NCBI GenBank assembly: GCA_032718475.1
Contig: JAUCBJ010000432.1
Coordinates: 1 to 40,509, forward strand
Length of the DNA: 40,509 nucleotides
Origin: Nemertoderma westbladi
Taxonomy: Eukaryota > Xenacoelomorpha > Nemertodermatida > Nemertodermatidae
Reading direction: 5' to 3'
The position numbers and the translations under genes were made by a program. Shown one piece after another: positions 32,067-40,509 of the stretch; positions within the stretch are counted from its first letter, which is position 1, and each line of letters begins with the position of its first letter. The notes beneath the pieces were generated by a model. That model saw only the letters and a list, made by a program, of their open reading frames with translations, was not told where the DNA came from and did no database searches.

Positions 32067-32559
32067 GACCGAGGTGTATTATTTAAGGAGTAATTATTTC
32101 GATAAACCTGTTGTACTATAAATATGTATTCCAAACAGGTAATGTAAAGTAAATTTTTCTGCACTCAAGAACCACCTATCTGCCTATTGCCAACAACAGC
32201 TTCGTGACTTTCTTGGGTCAACAGGGTAACAGGATTGATCAGATGATAACCGACATTTTAAAATATGTTTCTTGGAGAGCGTACTCAAAAATATAAACTC
32301 AACATCCAATCTTGGTTTTATGTAGTTGAGCTGCTCTCTACTAACAGTATTCCAGAACATTAAATCATTTAAAATTGAGTAAGACAGCATCAGAAATTGA
32401 AGAGTACAATAATTGGAATTGCTGTAACTATAGAAGTATTTGTAGTAAAATAATGTACCGTAATTCAAGTTATTTTGTAATGTAACACTATTTGTTACTA
32501 AATCTTTTAAAGGAATTAATAAATAAAAAAACTAAAAAGTAGCGCAAGCTAAGGTGCAC
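32067..32559. other. No gene recognised
   Basis: AT-rich spacer. A 94-residue minus-strand open frame at 32184-32468 is compositionally like non-coding DNA and has no motif I recognise. Confidence 0.35.
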
Positions 32560-34266
32560 CTTATCTACTAAAAGCCTTTTATATTTCAAGTTATACATCT
32601 ATACTTAATGAAATGTCACTTTATATCTTTCTGGCTATAGGGCCTACTTAACAGAGTGTCGCACTATATGTTTAAGGATATAGGGCCTACTTTACAAAGT
32701 GTTGCACTATATGTTTCAGGATATAGGGCCTACTTAACAAAGTGTCACAATATATGTTTCAGGATATAGGGCCTACTTAACAAAGTGTCTCACTATGTTT
32801 CAGGATATAGGGCCTACTTAACAAAGTGTCGCACTATATGTTTCAGGATATAGGGCCTACTTAACAAAGTGTCGCACTATATGTTTCAGGATATAGGGCC
32901 TACTTAACAAAGTGTCGCACTATATGTTTCAGGATATAGGGCCTACTTAACAAAGTGTCTCACTATATGTTTCAGGATATAGGGCCTACTTAACAAAGTG
33001 TCTCACTATATGTTTCTGGCTATAGGGCCTACTTAACAAAGTGTCTCACTATATGTTTCTGGCTATAGGGCCTACTTAACAAAGTGTCGCACTATATGTT
33101 TCAGGATATAGGGCCTACTTAACGAAGTGTCACCTTATCTATTTCTAGTTATACAGTTATACTTAATAAAATGTCACCTTATATCTTTCCGGCTATAGGG
33201 CCTACTTAACAAAGTGTCGCACTATATGTTTCAAGATATAGGGCCTACTTAACAAAGTGTCGCACTATATGTTTCAAGATATAGGGCCTACTTAACAAAG
33301 TGTCGCACTATATGTTTCTGGCTATAGGGCCTACTTAACAAAGTGTCTCACTATATGTTTCAGGATATAGGGCCTACTTAACGGAGTGTCACCTTATCTA
33401 TTTCTAGTTATACAGTTATACTTAATAAAATGTCACCTTATATCTTTCCGGCTATAGGGCCTACTTAACAAAGTGTCGCACTATATGTTTCAGGATATAG
33501 GGCCTGCTTAACAAAGTGTCTCACTATATGTTTCAGGGTATAGGGCCTACTTAACAAAGTGTCTCACTATATGTTTCAGGATATAGGGCCTACTTAACTA
33601 AGTGTCGCACTATATGTTTCAGGATATAGGGCCTGCTTAACAATGTGTCTCACTATATGTTTCAGGATATAGGGCCTACTTAACAAAGTGTCTCACTATA
33701 TGTTTCTGGCTATAGGGCCTACTTAACGAAGTGTCACCTTATCTATTTCTAGTTATACAGTTATACTTAATAAAATGTCACCTTATATCTTTCTGGCTAT
33801 AGGGCCTACTTAACAAAGTGTCGCACTATATGTTTCAGGATATAGGGCCTACTTAACAAAGTGTCACAATTATATATTTCTGGCTATAGGGCCTACTTAA
33901 CAAAGTGTCGCACTATATGTTTCAGGATATAGGGCCTACTTAACAAAGTGTCGCACTATATGTTGCAGGCTATAGGGCCTACTGAACACAGTGTCACACT
34001 ATATGTTTCAGGATATTGGTCCTACTTAACAAAGTGTCACAATTATATATTTCTGGCTATAGGGCCTACTTAACAAAGTGTCGCACTGTATGTTTCAGGA
34101 TATAGGGCCTACTTAACAAAGTGTCGCACTATATGTTTCAGGATATTGGTCCTACTTAACAAAGTGTCACAATTATATATTTCTGGCTATAGGGCCTACT
34201 TAACAAAGTGTCGCACTGTATGTTTCAGGATATAGGGCCTACTTAACAAAGTGTCGCACTATATGT
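32560..34266. repeat. 43-bp satellite array, about 38 units
   Basis: Unit TATAGGGCCTACTTAACAAA, GTGTCGCACTATATGTTTCA, GGA (43 bp). Interspersed longer variants containing ACCTTATCTATTTCTAGTTA, TACAGTTATACTTAATAAAA occur at about 32570, 33130, 33390 and 33735, giving a second level of periodicity. A further variant (TCACAATTATATATTTCTGG) recurs at 33866, 34047 and 34168. The array stops directly at the LINE fragment. Confidence 0.95.
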
Positions 34267-34270
34267 TTAT

Positions 34271-34726
34271 CGGAAACTTAAGGTCCGATTATTTAGAGCA
34301 GCAGTAGTTCCAGTACTCCTCTACGGGAGTCCATGCTGGGCTCTAACTGCTGAGGACACCAAATCTCTGGATGGCACATTCATAAGAATGCTACGCCGGG
34401 TTCATTGTGTCAAGTACAATGCACACATCTCCAACCAGACACTATATAACATTGGAGGTGTCTCATTGGTTCCCCCAAGCTTGACACTAGAACAAAATCT
34501 CCTCCGCTTTGCAGGACATTGCTTTCGCCGTGAGGACCAGCCAGTGCATAATCTTGTACTTTGGCAGCCTCATGGAATGAATAAGCATGGAGGACAGCCC
34601 ATGACTTTCTTGAGACGCATCTTAAAGGACACTGGCCTTAAAGATGCGGATGATCTAGCAAATGTCATGGGTGATAGGGAGTTGTGGCGGTGCAATTTTG
34701 TTGACAAGCCGGCACAGCATTCTTGA
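34271..34726 (+). pseudogene. 3' end of a non-LTR retrotransposon ORF
   Basis: An open frame of about 151 codons starts within the edge of the satellite and reads RKLKVRLFRAAVVPVLLYGS, CWALTAEDTKSLDGTFIRML, LRFAGHCFRREDQ and ELWRCNF before a stop at 34724-34726. The VLLYGS...W.LT...LD...RMLRR pattern and the LRFAGHC...R block are typical of the C-terminal part of LINE reverse transcriptases, downstream of the catalytic palm. All catalytic motifs are missing, so this is a 5'-truncated remnant; no frameshifts are visible, suggesting it is younger than the copy at 0.4-2.3 kb. Confidence 0.85.
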
Positions 34727-34980
34727 AAATGCAACTGCAATGCAGCATGCCGATCCTAGTAGTAGTATTTCTAAGTAGATTAACATAGACTGTATACAAT
34801 CATCACAGTCTAAGAGTGTTTCACTGACATTCCCGTAATAATTTATAGTTCTCAATTTGAAAGATAATCTTTAATTAAGGCTCTTATTGTACTGTACCAA
34901 TCCAACCCCAAAATGATGTAGAGTATTTCTTCCCAATAAATGGTTTAGGTTTACCAAATCTGTATTAAATAGGGTAGTAG

Positions 34981-35059
34981 CCAGTGCGGTCCCCCCAGAA
35001 CTATACTCCCCAGAGGAAACTCCAGTACTCATTTAGCTACGTTTAAGGATGCAAGGTAG
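34981..35059 (-). mobile_element. SINE 3'-domain fragment
   Basis: Plus-strand CCAGTGCGGTCCCCCCAGAA, CTATACTCCCCAGAGGAAAC, then ATTTAGCTAC matches 29655-29714 with a few changes, and continues with GGATGCAAGG as in the SINE at 30567-30576. No tRNA-like head is present. Confidence 0.8.
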
Positions 35060-35224
35060 ATATTTTCAAATTCAATTCAAATATTTTTAAATATTTGGAA
35101 TCCAACAAACGGATCAACTTTCCATCATCCCCAAACAAAAGAAGAATAACTGCGGTGGAACTGATGCTGGAACTGGAACCTCTGGGGGCAGTTTTTTTAA
35201 TGCTTGTTGCTAAAAAATGAGAGC

Positions 35225-35386
35225 AAAAATAAACATTCTTACTCACCACCCACTAAGTAGTCGAGAAATGAAACTAACAACTCGCGAGTGTAGTTATTGG
35301 TCTATAATTTTGCGTTCCATAATGTTGATAATATGCTAATACTGTATTTCGAATCGCACATCGAATCGTTCCCAACTTTTTATTCA
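35225..35386. repeat. Dispersed ~160-bp repeat, copy A
   Basis: Direct relative of 38828-38990: both hold ATTCTTACTCACCACCCACT, GCGTTCCATAATGTTGATAA, TTTCGAATCGCACATCGA and CGTTCCCAACTTTTTATTCA. No terminal repeats or target duplications could be fixed, so its class is unknown. Confidence 0.8.
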
Positions 35387-35566
35387 GAAACTATGGTGGA
35401 GTAGGAATATAGGAATATCTCTATAGGCTTCCCTTTTGCTGTGCTGGAGTAGGCACCTCACTGCGGTTGTAAATGTCTGTATTTTCTCAGTATAGACCTA
35501 CAGACCGTTTTAGACGAGGTAAAAATTATCTAGGATCCCAAAGTAAGTGTTGCATGTTGCCAAGGC

Positions 35567-36762
35567 ATATTAGTTCGCGCTTTTAGACCTTTAGCAGTTT
35601 AACCTGCCAATTTTAGGTGTCTTTTTATGTATCAATTATTTAATATTGTACTGAAGTTACATCAGCCGAAGCCAGCCTGTGCGCGACCATTCACCCACAG
35701 TTAAGGGAGACTGGATTCGGATGCTTTGATAGTGATTGCAGTGTAGACCTACTGTATTATTCGATTGATCGTTACTTTAATATCTCTGACAATATATTTA
35801 CTTTCGGGGAAATATTAACAGTTCCTTTAGGACGTGGCGCTTTAAGTATAAAACAGAGTTATGACTTATACTATTCACAACTGGATGGCTACTGAGTACT
35901 GAGTTTCGTAAAAAGCGCATTCTTTAGGAGATGCTTTATTAACCTTCACACGACTTCACACTACTGCGCACTGATCTGCCGACCGTCACTGAATTTGATC
36001 ATATATAAGGAGGATCGCAACTGACACATGTAGGGATTATGAAATAGCATTCAATTCACACAAAAACCACTATAATGTAAGTCGCAGTTGCTACCGGTAA
36101 ACCTGTTCCTCTAACCTTTAGTAATCAAGGAGATTGAGGGTTTTATGATTATTCATCGGTATTCTCCAAATATATCAGCAATATATACCAACATAACACC
36201 AATTAATAACAGAATCAAATAATGCGGTGAACAGTCAGTATGTGTAGTTGAATCGCGTTGCGTAGTGCCGCGATGTGGCGATTCAGATATGAAGTATGAT
36301 TCAGCAATGATTCAGTAGTTGAATTGTTAATAGTTTTACGTTCTTTTAATCAAAGCCATCTGATGTTTCTGATGTTTAGGTCAAAGTCTGAAACTTCCAC
36401 AGAAGTACAGAAGAATCCTAAGCCGGTGTTCTGGGCTTAGAAAAGATACACACTGACTGAATTGCGTGAGTTTCTGTAGGCACTGTCCAACACAAAGTGA
36501 AAATCGCTCTGATTGGTCGAGCGAGCCGAACAAAGAACAAAGAAAAGCTCCACGCTGGCATTAAATCAGCTGACAGATTTCGTCATCTGAGTTACAGTCT
36601 TTAGAGTATTAAGCGAATTGCGGCAAAATGGCTAGTTATGTCCGCTAAAGCACGCATACAGACATAACGGGTAAAAATGGCTTGTTATGTCCGCTAAAAG
36701 CACCTACACGGTACATTGCGGAGAAAATGACTGGTTATATCCGCAAAAGCTTTTACAATATT
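35567..36762. mobile_element. Solo LTR (copy 3, diverged) with ATATT target-site duplication
   Basis: 35572-36757 is related over its whole length to the LTRs at 10408 and 22746 (TTCGCGCTTTT near the start, AGCAGTTTAACCTGCC, TTTAGGACGTGGCGCT, and the AGCTTTTACA end). Perfect 5-bp duplications ATATT flank it (35567-35571 and 36758-36762), so it is an independent insertion. Its first base is A rather than T. It carries TATAAAA near 35856. Near the right end ATGTCCGCTAAA-type subrepeats occur three times. Its divergence shows it is much older than the duplicated pair. Confidence 0.85.
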
Positions 36763-37695
36763 ACCTCAAGTTAATTTGGCAAAGATGCTACAAAATTATG
36801 GCTATCTTTATTAAAACAAGTATAACCTGCATCCAAAATGTTAATACATTGATTGTCTCATTGTATCTCGGCGGTTGAAAGATTACCGTATGTCTGGATT
36901 GTCTGGGTAGTTCATAGATAGACATGTTAAGTTGGTACAGTAAGATTCCCTGGTCAGTCAGTATCCATGGGAACAGATGTGTATTCCTGTACATACAGTA
37001 TCAATGGACGAAGGGTTGGTTGGTTTTTGAATTTGTTTGTTGACCTATGTGACGGGATCAAGGGATCCCGATCGGATCAATAAACTACGCGTCACCGTTT
37101 GTCTAGTAGCTAGGCCTAGGCCGTTGTTGAAATAATAGAGATAAGAGTTCGTTGTTGTTTCTTGATACAATAGCTGAATATTAATACAGTGATAATAATA
37201 GCACAATAACGTACTTAGTACAGAATTCGAGGGATACCGGTATGAGTGGATATATTGGTGACGTTGGTGACGGTGAGAAATGTCACCGGTCTGCACTAAA
37301 ACCAATAACTGAATAGCCAGACCGGTAACGGCATAATATATATGTAATTACTTCTATACTGCTGTGGCCTTTCACCTAGTGGATGCCCTGCTTCGCCCCT
37401 ATTGGCTAATAACCTACTTCACGCCTCTCCATTCTCTGGGAGTGTTTCCCCCCCCCCCCCCCCCCCTGTTGGCCCCTGCTGGTTGTTTCCCCTCCCGAGG
37501 TGATTTGACCTCTAACCTTCCCTTGTGTGGCTTTGGGGTTTGTGTTCTCCCCAGTGTTGGCTGTGATACGAGATTAGTTACTGCTAATCTCGTATCTCCA
37601 ACATTGCTGAAAAGGTGCCACTTCCCATTTTATGAGGGTGATGCGGCGGAATTGAATCCGCTTACAACCTACATTGATTATTAGAATTACTTAGG
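36763..37695. other. No gene recognised; hairpin and 19-bp C run
   Basis: Contains a C run of 19 at 37448-37466 and a 13-bp-arm hairpin GATACGAGATTAG with its reverse complement (37565-37577, 37584-37596). The pyrimidine-rich stretch 37370-37560 has an open plus-strand frame but no recognisable protein. Confidence 0.4.
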
Positions 37696-38130
37696 GACCA
37701 CACTCCAGCAACAGGGGGTCATTACCATAGCAACGATCATGCAGTTAACTGAAATCAGTAGAAAATGTTTATATCATGCTTACTATGCAATATATGTGAT
37801 ATACAGATAATAAATTGGCAATAGTATGTAGTCATTTTCCATAGCAAGTAAGTGTATTGCATAGCAACGGACGAACGATTAGTTGGTTATTGGTGAAAAT
37901 TTGTATGTGGACCTTTTTTTGATTACACAAATACATTATATATTTGACGACCACACCGTAACAACAGGGGTTCGTTTCCATTGCAACTAGGTATCATCCA
38001 TTAGCAACGAGAAAGCAGTTGCATGAAATTAGTTGAAAAAGTGTTAGTTCAAACAATATTTGTTTGCAAAAAATTTTGATTCTGAACTATAATAAGCCTT
38101 AGCAACGGAGGTGTGTATGCATAGCAACCA
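37696..38130. repeat. Diverged ~253-bp tandem duplication rich in AGCAAC motifs
   Basis: GACCACAC...CAACAGGGG(G/T)TC occurs at 37696 and 37949. Both copies continue with an AGCAAC or TGCAAC block, then GCAGTT...GAAAT(C/T)AGT(A/T)GAAAA. Along the region CATAGCAAC, TTAGCAAC or CATTGCAAC appear at about 37727, 37860, 37977, 37999, 38097 and 38120. Confidence 0.7.
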
Positions 38131-38827
38131 CAAGCATTAGTCTTATCTCTGCTCATGATCTGTATGGAGGTCATGAATATTATACGTTAGGGCCGGAATA
38201 ATGGCGTATAATAACAAATATATAGTCAGACCAAGTACAATGTATAATGCCGGGCCGTCTGCCGTGCAGTGCGCCCTAAGAAGACCGGTAGTGCGCGTAG
38301 TGGTATCCCTGTATCCTGACAACTGGACTAGCTAACTACTGACGTCACCTCTCTATTCGGTAGGTACCGGTAGTATGCCAGCCTCTATGACTCATGGTGA
38401 GTCATCCCTACAGTACCGCAGGTCCTGGGTATCTGCTGGTATGGGGCGTGCCATGCAGTGTGGCGAGTTCCTATCACTACATGATCCATAGCTAAATTTA
38501 CCCTGTGATGTTAAAAATTGCTGTATATGTTTCGGTATATTTTATAACTTTATTGTATTACTTTATTGGCGTTTCAATGCTATTGTTAAAATATTAAATC
38601 AATTCGATTCAGTAAAGTGGGACCACAGCACCACATAATGCCGTATACAATATACAAAATAGTTATAGGTTTGTTGCCACATAATGCTGTATGGAATATA
38701 CTTTACTGTACAATGGTTATTCCATATCTCTAAAGTATTGTGATAGGCAATTCCAAAATAACAAAGGACACATCCACAAATATCTGAAATATTTCTCGAT
38801 CAGCCAATTTTCGCCAATCCTCGAAGC
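38131..38827. other. No gene recognised
   Basis: Mixed-composition spacer with several ACCGGTA motifs (38284, 38364). No gene or element boundaries could be supported. Confidence 0.35.
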
Positions 38828-38990
38828 AAAAATAAAAATTCTTACTCACCACCCACTAAGTAAGTGGTCGGGAAGTGAAACTAACAACTCGACAAAGTGT
38901 AGTTGTGGGTCTTTAATTTCGCGTTCCATAATGTTGATAATATACTAATATTTCGAATCGCACATCGACTCGTTCCCAACTTTTTATTCA
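38828..38990. repeat. Dispersed ~160-bp repeat, copy B
   Basis: Same family and same strand as 35225-35386, with about a dozen substitutions and small indels seen by eye. Confidence 0.8.
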
Positions 38991-39181
38991 ACAACTAGAT
39001 ACTAATTAATAAATAGTCATGTTTATAATTTTCCAATACGCAAGTAGTTTGAAGCCCTTTGGTAGTTACACATACATACAAACATCCATCGTGTTTTTGC
39101 CGGCCTCAGCTTTCTTTAGACAAAAACTACCCTGTATAAAGACAGGTTCGTTATAATTTAACATTTTAAATAATAACTATA

Positions 39182-40366
39182 TATTCCAAAATTGTAACAT
39201 TACTCAACGCCGTTAGTATAAACAGCGAGTTGTTATTTAGCACTTTACAAATTTAGAGGACATTACGGCATTGTATTGGCCTGTACATTTAGGTTTGTAT
39301 TTGGTGTTACTGTTTACGTGGTAACCCACGACGGCGTTAAGTAATGTCCACTAAGGGGACATTACTTAACGCCGTCATGGTTACCACGTAAACAATAGGT
39401 GGAAATTTGCCTGACAGCCAGATAGGCCTACGGCATTACCTACTGGTAGGCGGGGTATAGCTATTAATAACCAGTAGGGTCTAGCTATATTATTATAACA
39501 TGGCTCCAAACGCCACCATAAATATAAGCTAACTTATTTATAACATAATTTATGTCATTTTTACATTTATTTATACAGCAACTAATATAATTTGTGCAGT
39601 TTCTATCACTTATAATGTATATGTACAATCATTTCGTAATGTTATAATTTTTAAATAAAACTACATACGGCTCTTGTTGCAAAGTCCTTTACAGTGTTCT
39701 GATCCTCATGGCTTTATTTTCGTTCGTGTAACAAAGCCACTCGGATCATCACACTGTAAAGTGCTACTTTACACACAAGTATGTAAATAGTTATCACATA
39801 CTTGTGTGTAAAGTACCACTTTACAGTGTGATGATCCGAGTGACTTTGTTATGTATGTAGTTTTTTTTCCAAAATTTTAACATTACGAAATGATTGTATA
39901 TATATTATAAGTGATAGAAACTGATAGAAACTAGAAAAGTGATTAAATTAGTTGCTTTATAATTAAATGTAAAATGACATAAATTATGTTATAAATAAGT
40001 TAGCTTATATTTATGGTGGCGTTTGGAGCCATGTTAATAATATAGCTACTATATTCTTATTAATACTGTAGCTACCGGTAGGTAATGCAGTACCCTTATC
40101 TGGTTGTCAAGCAATTAATAATAAGTAATTTATAATTAAAACTAATTATTGTTTATGTGGTAACTATGGCGATCCCAAGTTGCCGAGTTTCAGGTTCACT
40201 TGCATTGAACGGATGCAATGTAAAGTCACTCTGGTGGGACATTACAACATAATAAATATCACTAAATGTAGAGGCTGTAATGTCCTCTAAAGTTGTAAAG
40301 TAAAGTGCTAAATAACAACTCGCTGTTAATACTAACGGCGTTGAGTAATGTTACTATTTTGGAATA
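39182..40366. mobile_element. Nested foldback element, about 1.19 kb
   Basis: Outer inverted arms (39182-39267 and 40277-40366) share TATTCCAAAAT, AACATTACTCAACGCCGTTA, ACAGCGAGTTGTTATTTAGC and AGAGGACATTAC. Inner arms (about 39500-39650 and 39865-40035) share ATGGCTCCAAACGCCACCAT and AAGCTAACTTATTTATAACA in inverted orientation. The centre is a 54-bp-arm hairpin (39731-39784 with 39796-39849, an 11-nt loop). The left half contains an extra hairpin (39311-39349 with 39357-39394) built on a variant of the terminal motif CATTACTTAACGCCGT. No coding capacity and no clear target duplication were found. Confidence 0.85.
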
Positions 40367-40509
40367 AAATACATTATAATGGCCCGTATGCATAAAACAC
40401 TTACGACCGTCGTAATCCTCCTATCGTCGTATGTCAGCAGAATACGTCTATCGTAAACAAAATCGATTTGCATAAAAATGTTCAGCCTATTTGATTGTAA
40501 ACTTACGAT
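40367..40509. other. Window end, nothing recognised
   Basis: Short unique-looking sequence, no feature supported. Confidence 0.3.

Noticed and set aside
37364-37684. Plus-strand 106-residue frame
   Set aside because: Runs through a C homopolymer and a hairpin; no recognisable domain or splice support.

Overview
The window looks like intergenic, repeat-dominated DNA from an invertebrate animal, probably marine. The evidence is a BEL/Pao-type LTR retrotransposon (a group known from animals), non-LTR retrotransposon fragments, tRNA-derived SINEs, several cut-and-paste DNA transposons with clean target-site duplications (TSDs), a spliced gene with consensus GT/AG sites, and low overall GC. No operons, bacterial genes or CRISPR arrays are visible. 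The species cannot be named from the sequence.

Layout. 0.4-2.3 kb: a 5'-truncated, frameshifted non-LTR retrotransposon with a (TAA)n tail. 3.3-5.35 kb: short palindromes, a small tandem repeat and a CpG-rich GCGCCA-box region. 5.6-7.2 kb: two compact GC-rich plus-strand genes. One encodes a 93-residue twin-CX3C protein resembling small mitochondrial Tim chaperones. The other encodes a membrane-anchored J-domain-like protein that has lost its HPD motif. The second gene runs into a 2.1 kb, 30-bp-unit minisatellite that may have grown from its 3' end. 9.87 kb: tRNA-Cys(GCA).

10.4-26.1 kb: a complex retrotransposon locus. Two nearly identical 1.23 kb LTRs, each followed by the same flank and the same ~52-56 bp minisatellite, bracket a minus-strand BEL/Pao gag-protease region. 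That region lacks nearly all of RT/RNase H and has no visible integrase. It is split by a 1337 bp hAT-like element with a perfect 8-bp TSD, and it carries a further broken, unrecognised reading frame downstream. The left LTR has perfect 5-bp TSDs on both sides (solo-LTR structure). The right LTR has the same TSD only on its outer side. This suggests a solo-LTR allele and a full-length allele joined in tandem, either in the genome or in the assembly. A diverged third LTR at 35.6-36.8 kb is a separate solo LTR with its own TSD.

26.3-32.1 kb: a Mutator-like MITE, a two-exon minus-strand gene (388 residues, unrecognised, repeat-rich C-terminus), SINEs and a second hAT-like element with TTCCGG-rich ends. 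32.6-34.7 kb: a 43-bp satellite directly abutting the 3' end of another non-LTR retrotransposon ORF. 35-40.4 kb: the third LTR, dispersed repeats, a tandem duplication rich in AGCAAC motifs and a nested ~1.19 kb foldback element.

The credible cellular genes are the twin-CX3C protein, the J-like protein, the two-exon gene and tRNA-Cys. No convincing multi-gene system is seen. The most interesting points are the structure of the LTR locus, the HPD-less J protein with its minisatellite, the unidentified gene cargo, and the nested DNA transposons.
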